From [Mycobacterium] manitobense (GTDB lineage Bacteria; Actinomycetota; Actinomycetes; Mycobacteriales; Mycobacteriaceae): a DNA stretch of 39,963 bases. This document shows, piece after piece, positions 30,390 to 39,804 of this stretch. A program made the translations under genes and the position numbers. The DNA lies in contig NZ_JACKSJ010000188.1 in the NCBI RefSeq assembly GCF_025821665.1, positions 1 to 39,963 on the forward strand, in the 5' to 3' direction. Every line of letters starts with the position of its first letter. Positions within the stretch are counted from its first letter, which is position 1. A model generated the notes under the pieces. It was given only the letters and a program-made list of their open reading frames with translations, had not been told where the DNA came from and did no database searches.

Positions 30390-31284
30390 GGCCGACATTC
30401 TGCCCGAGCGGTTCCCGGTGATCGCACCGGCCGAGCTGTTGACGTGGTACGCCCACGCGCAGCGCGACCTGCCGTGGCGCAGACCGGGCGTGAGCGCATG
30501 GCAGATCCTGGTCAGCGAATTCATGTTGCAGCAGACACCGGTGGCACGGGTGGAACCGATCTGGCTCGACTGGATCGCGCGCTGGCCCACCCCGTCGGCC
30601 ACCGCCGCGGCGGGCGCCGGCGAGGTGCTGCGGGCGTGGGGCAAGCTGGGTTACCCGCGCCGGGCCAAGCGGTTGCACGAGTGCGCGACGGTGATCGCCG
30701 CCGACCACGGCGACGAGGTGCCCGCCGACGTCGAGACGCTGCTGACGCTGCCGGGCATCGGCGCCTACACCGCCCGCGCCGTCGCCTGCTTCGCCTACCG
30801 GCAGCGTGTTCCGGTGGTGGACACCAACGTCCGGCGGGTGGTGGCCAGGGCGGTGCACGGCCGGGCCGACGCCCCGGCCAGCACCCGTGACCTCGCCGAC
30901 GTCGAGGCGCTGCTGCCCGACGGCGATCGGGCGCCGGTGTTCTCGGTGGCGCTGATGGAACTCGGCGCCACGGTGTGCACGGCCCGCGGCCCGCGCTGCG
31001 GGTTGTGCCCGCTCAGTGCGTGCGCGTGGAAGTCGCTTGGCTATCCCGCTGCCGTCGCGCCGGCACGGCGGCCGCAGAAGTACGCGGGCACCGACCGCCA
31101 GTGCCGCGGCAGGCTGCTGGACGTGTTGCGCGGCAACGACTCTCCGGTTAGCCGTGCGCAGCTGGACCTGGCCTGGCTGACCGACACCGCCCAGCGCGAC
31201 CGGGCACTCGACTCGCTTCTGGTCGACGGGCTGGTGGAGCAGACCGCCGACGGCCGGTTCGCACTGGCCGGCGAGGGCGGCTGA
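30388..31284 (+). CDS. mutY: A/G-specific adenine glycosylase MutY
   Basis: A 298-residue MutY that removes adenine mispaired with 8-oxoguanine. The N-terminal catalytic helix region is WQILVSEFMLQQTPVARV with the catalytic Glu nearby; the helix-hairpin-helix is LPGIGAYTARAVACFA and the catalytic Asp is in VVDTNVRR. The 4Fe-4S cluster cysteines read CTARGPRCGLCPLSAC, spaced 6-2-4, one residue shorter at the last gap than the E. coli 6-2-5. A C-terminal domain follows for 8-oxoguanine recognition but is short. The ATG at 30388 fits the M. tuberculosis start; a GTG at 30349 would extend it by 13 residues. It is divergent from canB with overlapping start codons and converges on the glxA-type gene. 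Confidence 0.93.
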   Translation: MADILPERFPVIAPAELLTWYAHAQRDLPWRRPGVSAWQILVSEFMLQQTPVARVEPIWLDWIARWPTPSATAAAGAGEVLRAWGKLGYPRRAKRLHECATVIAADHGDEVPADVETLLTLPGIGAYTARAVACFAYRQRVPVVDTNVRRVVARAVHGRADAPASTRDLADVEALLPDGDRAPVFSVALMELGATVCTARGPRCGLCPLSACAWKSLGYPAAVAPARRPQKYAGTDRQCRGRLLDVLRGNDSPVSRAQLDLAWLTDTAQRDRALDSLLVDGLVEQTADGRFALAGEGG

Positions 31285-31287
31285 GCG

Positions 31288-32319
31288 CTACGCCGTCTGC
31301 TCGGATTCGGCTATCACCGCGGCGAATTCGTCGTCCAGTGTGCTGGCGCTGCCGGTGTCGTTGCCGGTGCAGCAGAAGCGACGGCGGTAATCCGACGGCG
31401 TCACCCCGATCAACCGGCGGAAGTGGTGCCGCAGCAGGGTCGCGGTGCCGAAGCCCGACCGCTCGGCGATGTGGTCGATGTCGAGGTCGCTCTCCTCGAG
31501 CATCCGGCGGGCGTAGAGCACGCGCTGGTCGGTGACCCACTGCATCGGGGTGGTGCCGGTCTCCTCGACGAACCGGCGGGCGAAGGTTCGCGCCGACATG
31601 TTGGCGCGCCGGGCCAGCGTGGCCACGGTGTGCGGCTTCTCGAGGTGCGCCAGGATCCAGTCCAGGTGCGGGGCGAACCTCTCCGAGCAGCGCACCGGGA
31701 TCGGCTGGTCGATGTACTGGCGCTGGCCGCCGTCGCGCTGCGGCGGCACCACCATCCGCCGGGCGATCTTGTTGGTGACCTCGCTGCCCAGTTCCCGCCG
31801 CACCAGGTGCAGGCAGGCGTCGATGCCCGCCGCGGTGCCCGCGCTGGTGATCAGGTCACCGTCGTCGACGTACAGCACGTTGCGGTCGACCAGCGCGGTC
31901 GGGTACATCCGGGCCAGTTCGTCGGCGTGCATCCAGTGCGTGGTGCAGGGACGGCCGTCGAGCAGACCCGCGGCGCCCACGACGAACGCGCCGGAGCACA
32001 CGGTGAGGATGATCGAGCCGGCCGCACTGGCCGTCCGCAGCGCCTCGAGGGCGTCCGGCGGGTAGCCGTTCGGCCCTGCCGAGATGGCGGGCACCGCCAC
32101 CAGGTCGGCGCCGATGAGATGACTGAAGTCGTGGTCGGGGGTGACCGACGCGCCGACCGACGTCCGGACGGGCACACCCGCGACCGGGCCGCACACCTTG
32201 AAATCGAAGTTGGGAACGCCGTCCGCGGACCGGTCGATGCCGAACACCTCGCAGATGACACCGAATTCGAAGACCGCCAGACCATCCAGCACCATCGCCG
32301 ACACGCTCTTGATCGCCAT
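31288..32319 (-). CDS. GlxA-type AraC-family regulator with DJ-1/PfpI domain
   Basis: A 343-residue regulator. The N-terminal DJ-1/PfpI-like domain (residues about 5-185) keeps the family elbow cysteine in TVCSGAFVVGAAGLLDGR but is thought to bind a ligand. The C-terminal AraC helix-turn-helix pair is visible in TVATLARRANMSARTFARRF and HIAERSGFGTATLLRHHFRR, followed by GVTPSDYRRRF. The signal is unknown. The ATG at 32319 lies six bases after TAAGAT, so the transcript is probably leaderless. It is divergent from a small membrane protein gene, a possible target. From memory it is not at this place in M. tuberculosis. Confidence 0.9.
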   Translation of the reverse strand: MAIKSVSAMVLDGLAVFEFGVICEVFGIDRSADGVPNFDFKVCGPVAGVPVRTSVGASVTPDHDFSHLIGADLVAVPAISAGPNGYPPDALEALRTASAAGSIILTVCSGAFVVGAAGLLDGRPCTTHWMHADELARMYPTALVDRNVLYVDDGDLITSAGTAAGIDACLHLVRRELGSEVTNKIARRMVVPPQRDGGQRQYIDQPIPVRCSERFAPHLDWILAHLEKPHTVATLARRANMSARTFARRFVEETGTTPMQWVTDQRVLYARRMLEESDLDIDHIAERSGFGTATLLRHHFRRLIGVTPSDYRRRFCCTGNDTGSASTLDDEFAAVIAESEQTA

Positions 32320-32325
32320 GGCAGC

Positions 32326-32331
32326 ATCTTA
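32326..32331 (-). promoter_or_regulatory. Predicted -10 element of the GlxA-type gene (leaderless)
   Basis: TAAGAT on the minus strand fits TANNNT and ends exactly six bases before the ATG at 32319. Confidence 0.6.
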
Positions 32332-32390
32332 TCGCACCGTGTCAGTTCCGCCACTGTTGGCGGTATGTGGCGTTGCGAAGAATTACTGCC

Positions 32391-32645
32391 ATGAACATCG
32401 CACTCGCCATCCTCATCATGTCAGCACCGTTCGCGCTGGCCGCGACGCTCGGCTGGGCGGCACACCGGTCCGGCGTGCTGCGACTGCACCTCGACCAGTT
32501 CCGGGTGTCGGCCCCGATGATGGGCCGGCTCTTCGAGGACGACCGCGACTTCCACCGCGTCAGCCACGACGTCGACGCCATCCGGACCCGCTTCGAGCAG
32601 CACCCCGTGTGGCCGGCCTCAGGCGCTGTCGGCGAGCGTCGATAG
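32391..32645 (+). CDS. Small membrane-anchored protein, unknown function
   Basis: An 84-residue protein I do not recognise. It has one N-terminal hydrophobic segment (ALAILIMSAPFALAATLGWA) that may be an anchor or signal, then a soluble His/Asp/Arg-rich part (FEDDRDFHRVSHDVDAIRTR). The ATG at 32391 is preferred; a GTG at 32367 would add eight residues. No ribosome binding site is clear. The last 27 bp overlap the convergent hydrolase gene. It is divergent from the GlxA-type regulator. I judge it real because a membrane segment begins at the start codon and the codon pattern is consistent, but conservation was not tested. Confidence 0.6.
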   Translation: MNIALAILIMSAPFALAATLGWAAHRSGVLRLHLDQFRVSAPMMGRLFEDDRDFHRVSHDVDAIRTRFEQHPVWPASGAVGERR

Positions 32646-33401
32646 GAACGCCTCGACCGCCTTCCGGTAGAGCTGCGGCGCGTCGTCGTGCACCAGATGA
32701 CCGGCCTCGGGCGCGAGCAGATACGTCGTCCGGTGGCCGGCCTCATCCATCCGGCGCATCTGCCCGGTGGGCGTGACACCGTTGCCCGCCTCGATCAGCA
32801 ACGCAGGCGCCCGCACCGCCGACCACTGCTCCCAGTAGTCGCGCACACCCCACTCGGCGGCGATCTCGATCCAGTGCCGCGGATACCCGTGCAGCCGCCA
32901 GCCGGTGGCCACCCGGTCGAACGCCTCGAGGAAGTACTGGCCGGCCACCGGTCCGAACTGGTCGTAGACCTGCTGCGCGGTGCCGAACTCGACGGGCAGC
33001 GCGTGCACCCAGGGCTCCCACGGGCCGGTGGTGCGGCCGCGGAAGTCCGGCGCCATGTCCTCGACCACCAGCGCGCTCACCAGATCGGGTCGCGCCGCCG
33101 CAAGACACCAGGAGTGCAGCGCACCCATGGAGTGGCCCACCAGCACCACCGGCCGGCCGAGTTCCCCGACGGCGTCGCCGAGGTCGGCGACGAACCGCTC
33201 GGTGCCGATCGGGTGGGGGTCGACGACATCGCGGCCCCGGTGCCACGGCGCGTCGTAGGTGTACACCGCGCCGAAGCGCGCCAGCCACGGCGATTGCCGC
33301 GACCACGTGCTGCCGCGACCCATCAGACCGTGGACCAGCACGAGCGGAGTGCCCCGGCCATCGGGCGGGCTGCCGCGCGGGGTGAGCAGTTCGGAGCGCA
33401 T
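32619..33401 (-). CDS. Alpha/beta hydrolase (Rv3591c-like)
   Basis: A 260-residue alpha/beta-hydrolase-fold enzyme. The oxyanion motif is VHGLMGRG, the nucleophile elbow is GHSMG with Ser91, and the His is in AGHLVHDDAPQ near the C-terminus. There is no signal peptide. The substrate is unknown; esters or lactones are the usual targets. CAAGAT lies exactly six bases before the ATG at 33401, a good leaderless -10 apart from its first base. It is divergent from mhuD. Position agrees with Rv3591c. It overlaps the small membrane protein gene by 27 bp at its 3' end. Confidence 0.88.
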   Translation of the reverse strand: MRSELLTPRGSPPDGRGTPLVLVHGLMGRGSTWSRQSPWLARFGAVYTYDAPWHRGRDVVDPHPIGTERFVADLGDAVGELGRPVVLVGHSMGALHSWCLAAARPDLVSALVVEDMAPDFRGRTTGPWEPWVHALPVEFGTAQQVYDQFGPVAGQYFLEAFDRVATGWRLHGYPRHWIEIAAEWGVRDYWEQWSAVRAPALLIEAGNGVTPTGQMRRMDEAGHRTTYLLAPEAGHLVHDDAPQLYRKAVEAFLSTLADSA

Positions 33402-33407
33402 GCCGCC

Positions 33408-33413
33408 ATCTTG
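33408..33413 (-). promoter_or_regulatory. Predicted -10 element of the hydrolase gene
   Basis: CAAGAT on the minus strand differs from TANNNT only in the first base and ends exactly six bases before the ATG at 33401. It lies 17 bp from the -10 of divergent mhuD, so the two promoters are nearly back to back. Confidence 0.45.
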
Positions 33414-33430
33414 CCCAGTGGGCGAAGCGG

Positions 33431-33436
33431 TAACCT
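33431..33436 (+). promoter_or_regulatory. Predicted -10 element of mhuD (leaderless)
   Basis: TAACCT fits TANNNT and is followed by exactly six bases before the ATG at 33443. Confidence 0.6.
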
Positions 33437-33442
33437 GACCGC

Positions 33443-33760
33443 ATGTCCGTGGTGAAGATCAACGCAATCGAGGTGCCGCCGAACGCCGGCCCCGAGTTGG
33501 AGAAGCGGTTCGCCCACCGCGCGCACGCGGTGGACAACCAGCCCGGCTTCCTGGGCTTCCAGTTGCTGCGGCCGGTCAAGGGCGAGGACCGCTACTTCGT
33601 GGTGACGCAGTGGGAGACCGAAGAGGCGTTCCAGGCCTGGGCCACGGGCCCGGCGATCGAGGCGCACAAGGGCCAGCAGAACAACCCCGTCGCGACAGGG
33701 GCATCGTTGCTGGAGTTCGAGGTCGTGTTGGACGTTGCCGGCAGCAACGACAAGAGCTGA
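33443..33760 (+). CDS. mhuD: Haem-degrading monooxygenase MhuD
   Basis: A 105-residue ABM-fold enzyme. MhuD breaks haem to release iron and forms mycobilin without CO. The known functional residues are all in register: Asn7, Arg22 and Arg26, Trp66 and the haem-ligand His75 (VKINAIEV, KRFAHRA, AWATGPAIEAHKG). The length matches M. tuberculosis MhuD (Rv3592). A leaderless start is likely from TAACCT six bases before the ATG. I see no obvious IdeR box in the short 41-bp divergent gap. Its 3' end overlaps lpqF by 26 bp. Confidence 0.96.
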   Translation: MSVVKINAIEVPPNAGPELEKRFAHRAHAVDNQPGFLGFQLLRPVKGEDRYFVVTQWETEEAFQAWATGPAIEAHKGQQNNPVATGASLLEFEVVLDVAGSNDKS

Positions 33761-35120
33761 CGCGAGGCGGGCGGGACGCCGGGCCACCGGCCTGCTCACC
33801 GCTGCCGCCCTCGTCGTCACCATCGCCTCCGGGTGCGGCAATGCGGGCACCGCACCCGCGGACGCCGCCTACGGCGCTCACATCGGGACCACCACGCCGC
33901 AGGGCCTGCGCGCGAGGCAGACCATGGACATGGTCAACTCCGACTGGCCCATCGGCGACGTCAACGTGCGCACGATGGCCGCACCCGATCAGGTGGACCA
34001 CATCATCGACGCCATGGGCAATCTGTGGTGGGACCGGCCGATCACCGTCACCGGCGTCGACATCGGCGCGGGCACCGCGACCCTGCACGTCAAGACGTCA
34101 TACGGGGTCGCCCAGGACATCGTGCTGCGCACCGACGACGACGGCCTGGTCGACCAGTTCGACGTCTCACTGCAACCCACGGTCATCCGCAACTGGGCAG
34201 ACATCGACCGGGAGCTGACCGCGTCGGGCGCCCGGTACTCCTACCAGGTGTCCCGGGTGGTGCCCGGCGCCCCCGGGACCGGCGCCAGGTGTGACACCGT
34301 CGCAGGCACCAATCTCGACCTGTCGCTGCCGCTGGCGTCGATCTTCAAGCTCTACGTGCTGCTCGCGGTCGCCGAGGCCGTCACCGCGGGCCGGGTCTCC
34401 TGGGACGACCGGCTGACCATCACCGAGCAGGGCAAGGCGGTCGGCTCAGCCGGGCTCGAGGAGCTACCGCCGGGCGCACAGGTCTCGGTCCGCGACGCCG
34501 CACAGCAGATGATCTCGGCCAGCGACAACATGGCCACCGACCTGCTGATCGACAGGCTGGGGCCGGGCGCCGTCGAGCACGCGCTCAAGACGGCCGGACA
34601 CCACGATCCGGCCAGCATGACGCCGTTCCCGACGATGCACGAGCTGTTCTCGGTCGGCTGGGGCGAGCCGGACCTGCGTGAGGAATGGAAGCAGGCCGAC
34701 CCCCCGCGGCGCGCACAGCTGCTGCAGCAAACCAAGAACCGGCCCTACGAGCCGGACCCCGCCCGCACCCACACCCCGGCGTCGACCCACGGCGCCGAGT
34801 GGTACGGCAGCGCCGCCGACATCTGCCGCGTGCACCTGGCGCTGCAGGCGGCCGCGGTCGGGCCCGCCGCTCCCGTGCGAGACATCCTGTCGGCCATCCC
34901 CGGCGTCGACCTCGACCGCAAGAGGTGGACCTACATCGGCGCCAAGGGCGGCAACCTGCCCGGCGACCTGACGTTCTCCTGGTACGCCGTCGACAACACC
35001 GGCCAGCCGTGGGTGGTGAGCTTCCAGCTCAACTGGCCCAGATACCGCAGCACCACCGCCGCGGCGTGGCTGCTGTCGATCGTGCACCAGACGTTCGCGC
35101 TGGTGCCGGTCGGCCGCTAG
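33735..35120 (+). CDS. lpqF: Lipoprotein LpqF with class A beta-lactamase-like domain
   Basis: A 461-residue exported lipoprotein. A basic n-region (RADARRAGRRATG), a hydrophobic core and the lipobox IASGC (Cys34) form the signal. After an N-terminal domain of the Cpn/lumazine-binding-like type (about residues 45-165), a class A beta-lactamase-like serine domain shows SxxK (Ser202-IF-Lys205), SDN (263-265) and KGG (Lys404). This points to a serine hydrolase or peptidase of the cell wall; beta-lactamase action is not established. The start is TTG at 33735, inside mhuD; I see no ATG or GTG that would keep the signal peptide. Position agrees with Rv3593. Confidence 0.9.
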   Translation: MPAATTRADARRAGRRATGLLTAAALVVTIASGCGNAGTAPADAAYGAHIGTTTPQGLRARQTMDMVNSDWPIGDVNVRTMAAPDQVDHIIDAMGNLWWDRPITVTGVDIGAGTATLHVKTSYGVAQDIVLRTDDDGLVDQFDVSLQPTVIRNWADIDRELTASGARYSYQVSRVVPGAPGTGARCDTVAGTNLDLSLPLASIFKLYVLLAVAEAVTAGRVSWDDRLTITEQGKAVGSAGLEELPPGAQVSVRDAAQQMISASDNMATDLLIDRLGPGAVEHALKTAGHHDPASMTPFPTMHELFSVGWGEPDLREEWKQADPPRRAQLLQQTKNRPYEPDPARTHTPASTHGAEWYGSAADICRVHLALQAAAVGPAAPVRDILSAIPGVDLDRKRWTYIGAKGGNLPGDLTFSWYAVDNTGQPWVVSFQLNWPRYRSTTAAAWLLSIVHQTFALVPVGR

Positions 35121-35668
35121 ACGGCGGACCGCAGCGTCCAGGCGTGACCCCGGAAGTGCATCACCGTGCGGCTCACCGGCGCGATGTCGATGCGCCAGAA
35201 GGACTTCGGCGGCGCGTCGAGGGCGATCAGAATCGCGGCGCGGATCACCGACGGGTGGGTCACGGCGACCAGCCGGCCACGCCGGCTGGTCAGTGACTCC
35301 ATCCAGGTGCCCACCCGGCCGATCAGGTCCACCACCGACTCGCCCCCGTGCGGCGCGCGCGCCGGATCGGTCAGCCAGATCGCGAGCTCGGCCGGCCGCA
35401 CCCCGCCCAGTACGTCACCGCGCCACCGGCCGCAGTCCAGGTCGGCCAGCCGGGGTTCGATGCGAGCGGGCAGGCCGAGCAGTTCTGCGGTCTGCCGGGC
35501 GCGCTTCTCCGGCCCGCAGTAGGCAGAGTCGGTGCGGCCAAGCTCCACACATGCGTCGACCTGCCGGTGGCCCGTCGAGTTCAGGGGTTCGTCGGTGGGG
35601 AATCGTCCGGCTGCCATCGCATCGGTCATCGCGTGCGAGACGAGGGTCAGCCGGACGACCTCACTCAC
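35117..35668 (-). CDS. Histidine-phosphatase-fold protein with SHA in place of RHG
   Basis: A 183-residue member of the histidine phosphatase superfamily. The catalytic RHG motif is altered: the strand end reads LTLVSHAMTDAM, with His kept and the Arg and Gly replaced by Ser and Ala. The second catalytic His is in AVTHPSVIRAA, and EKRARQTAELLG and CGRWRG are typical flanking blocks. The changed motif may weaken or alter activity. It overlaps cbtA by 4 bp (ATGA), so it belongs to the cobalamin-riboswitch operon. CobC, the alpha-ribazole phosphatase of B12 synthesis, is in this superfamily, which is a tempting but unproven link. It converges on lpqF with a 4-bp overlap. Confidence 0.82.
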   Translation of the reverse strand: MSEVVRLTLVSHAMTDAMAAGRFPTDEPLNSTGHRQVDACVELGRTDSAYCGPEKRARQTAELLGLPARIEPRLADLDCGRWRGDVLGGVRPAELAIWLTDPARAPHGGESVVDLIGRVGTWMESLTSRRGRLVAVTHPSVIRAAILIALDAPPKSFWRIDIAPVSRTVMHFRGHAWTLRSAV

Positions 35669-36468
35669 TGTCGGCTCAGCGCCTCGTGGCGCTTGCCGTC
35701 CAGCAGTCGCGACACCAGGGCCGCGAAGACCAGCGCCATCGTCACGTACATGACCACCTGCGTGCCGAGCGAGAACAACCGGAACTCGTACAGGGCGTCG
35801 GCCGGAAAGCCCTCGTAGACGATGGCGCCCCCGTCGTCTCTCAGCGGACCCGGCGTCTCGTGGATGGCGGGCAGCGCCAGCATCAGCACCGTGACCGCCA
35901 CCAGATAGGCGCCCGCAGCCGCCACGGTGGCGTTCCAGGTGCCCAGCCGGTCGGTGAGCCGCCTGCCGAGGTAGACCGCGCCGACCAGGAACGCCGCCGA
36001 GAGGACCACCATCAGCAGGTACAGCAGCGTGCGCTGCCGGATCGTCTCGTCCAGGCTGAGCGCGGGCGGGCTCGCCGGGTATTTGAGGAACGGGACGACG
36101 TAGAGGCTCAACAACATTCCGCCGGCCACGTACACCGACAGCAGGCGGGCCGAGATGGCGCCGACCCGGCCGTAGGCCACCGCGAACACCACCGCGAAGA
36201 TGGCGCCGATGGCCAGACTGAACAGCAGCACGCCCAGTCCCATGCCGATGTTCATCTGCACGGCGCGGCTGAAGCCGCCCCCGTCCTCGCCGTGACTGTG
36301 GCCCGCGTGCGCGCCGGCCTCCAACGCCTCGTGCGCGGCGCCGACACCCTCCTCATAGCCGATGGCCCGCTCGATGACGGGTTCGACGAAGATGCGGGCG
36401 AAGACGAACGCGAGCACGCCCGCTGCGGCCCCGGCCAGAAGGCCGCGACCGATGATCTGCTTCTCCAT
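35665..36468 (-). CDS. cbtA: CbtA family protein, probable cobalt transporter subunit
   Basis: A 267-residue membrane protein of the CbtA family with about six hydrophobic segments. It begins MEKQIIGRGLLAGAAAGVLA and has a His-rich loop after the first helix (HAGHSHGEDGGG). CbtA and CbtB were predicted from their frequent B12-riboswitch control to take up cobalt. Here a cobalamin riboswitch indeed lies upstream of cbtB. GGGAGA lies about ten bases before the ATG at 36468. It follows cbtB after 25 bp and overlaps the phosphatase-fold gene by 4 bp. Transport has not been shown directly for most members. Confidence 0.92.
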   Translation of the reverse strand: MEKQIIGRGLLAGAAAGVLAFVFARIFVEPVIERAIGYEEGVGAAHEALEAGAHAGHSHGEDGGGFSRAVQMNIGMGLGVLLFSLAIGAIFAVVFAVAYGRVGAISARLLSVYVAGGMLLSLYVVPFLKYPASPPALSLDETIRQRTLLYLLMVVLSAAFLVGAVYLGRRLTDRLGTWNATVAAAGAYLVAVTVLMLALPAIHETPGPLRDDGGAIVYEGFPADALYEFRLFSLGTQVVMYVTMALVFAALVSRLLDGKRHEALSRQ

Positions 36469-36493
36469 GTTTATTTGTTCTCCCTACGGCTGG

Positions 36494-36709
36494 TCAGTGG
36501 CAGGGGAACCCGAGGAGATGGCGTGCGTCGTGGACGAACTCGTGGACGGCGGTGTTGTTGCCGAACACCGACGTCGCGCCCTGGTCCAGGCCGATGAAGT
36601 ACAGCACCAGGAGGGCGAGGAAGGCGGTGGCCGAGAGCCACACCGCGGCGCGGGTGGCGGAGAGGTCGAGTGCGGGTGCTGCGCTCTCGCGAGCCTGAGG
36701 AGATGTCAT
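36494..36709 (-). CDS. cbtB: CbtB family protein, small cobalt transporter subunit
   Basis: A 71-residue protein with one membrane helix (AVWLSATAFLALLVLYFIGL) and the conserved His-rich C-terminus HEFVHDARHLLGFPCH, the hallmark of CbtB. The histidines and the final Cys-His are candidate metal ligands. It should partner CbtA in cobalt uptake. AAAGGA lies about eight bases before the ATG at 36709, directly after the riboswitch, so translation control is plausible. It is the first gene of cbtB-cbtA-phosphatase. Confidence 0.94.
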   Translation of the reverse strand: MTSPQARESAAPALDLSATRAAVWLSATAFLALLVLYFIGLDQGATSVFGNNTAVHEFVHDARHLLGFPCH

Positions 36710-36734
36710 TGACCGGTCCTTTCGGGATGTCGCG

Positions 36735-36830
36735 TCCCGTTGGCAGGGTGGCGGACGTCGGGTCTGACTGTCACAGTGGCGCGACCGTTCTGGACTCTCA
36801 CCAGATTCCTTCGCCCGCCGATTACCTGAG
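36735..36830 (-). promoter_or_regulatory. Cobalamin riboswitch upstream of cbtB
   Basis: On the minus strand the order of conserved blocks is GGAAtCTGGTGAGAGTCCAG, then CGGTC, then the B12 box CGCCACTGTGA, then AGTCAGACC, a strong match to the cobalamin element. The element is compact, with little between the B12 box and AGTCAGAC. The RNA ends just before the cbtB ribosome binding site. When cobalamin is bound, cobalt-uptake genes should be turned off. TACGAT at 36832-36837 may be the -10 of its promoter. Confidence 0.88.
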
Positions 36831-36870
36831 CATCGTAAGCACTGGGCGCGTTCCTTGGCGACGCGTGACG

Positions 36871-36907
36871 AAAAACGGGCGGCTTTCCCGTGAGGGAAAG
36901 CCGCCCG
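36871..36907 (-). terminator. Intrinsic terminator of clpC1
   Basis: A perfect 14-bp stem (36876-36889 with 36894-36907) with loop GTGA, rich in G and C at its outer end, is followed on the minus strand by TTTTT. It starts 24 bp after the clpC1 stop and separates clpC1 from the cbtB riboswitch promoter, which is read in the same direction. Confidence 0.88.
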
Positions 36908-36930
36908 CTTCGTCGTGCGGTCGTGCGCTG

Positions 36931-39477
<2,547 letters not shown>

Positions 39478-39677
39478 CGGTGGTTACCTGCTCTCCATCG
39501 CATAGGTGGCGCCCCGCGTCCCGAAAGTGTGCTTCGAGCCGCATTGCACCTGCCGTCCACTGTATCGGGCGGCCGCCCCGGGTGCCGTGGTTGGCGGTTC
39601 CTTCCCCATCCGGCCCGCAGCCGTCGCGAGTCGTTGCCGCCCGCCGCGTCTGCCCTGTTCCCGGTGCTTGCCTGCAT

Positions 39678-39705
39678 CAACGCAGCGGTCGGCTCAATCG
39701 TTTCC
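39678..39705 (-). promoter_or_regulatory. Possible SigH/SigE-type promoter of clpC1
   Basis: On the minus strand GGAAAC (complement of 39700-39705) and CGTTG (complement of 39678-39682) are separated by 17 bases. This resembles the GGAAY/GTT promoters of stress sigma factors SigH and SigE. It sits just downstream of the ClgR-type box. One such pair can arise by chance in GC-rich DNA. Confidence 0.35.
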
Positions 39706-39724
39706 GCAGGCACCGCCGGAGCGC

Positions 39725-39739
39725 TTCGCCGTCAGCGAA
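39725..39739. promoter_or_regulatory. ClgR-type operator upstream of clpC1
   Basis: TTCGCCGTCAGCGAA is a perfect inverted repeat TTCGC-N5-GCGAA, the form of ClgR boxes in actinobacteria, where ClgR activates clp genes. It lies 248 bp before the clpC1 start, upstream of the possible promoter. Confidence 0.65.
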
Positions 39740-39804
39740 ACGTCAGCGACCCGGCCCGACCGTGCCGGGAAATGCCCGCGACGTGCGGATCTGGCAACAC
39801 CGAA

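Larger units (their letters stand above)
39478..39804. other. Leader and control region between lsr2 and clpC1
   Basis: This 327-bp gap holds no gene I can support. It contains the clpC1 leader, a ClgR-type box at 39725-39739, and a possible extracytoplasmic-sigma promoter (GGAAAC and CGTTG, 17 bases apart, minus strand). Codon pattern is poor in all frames. Confidence 0.6.
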
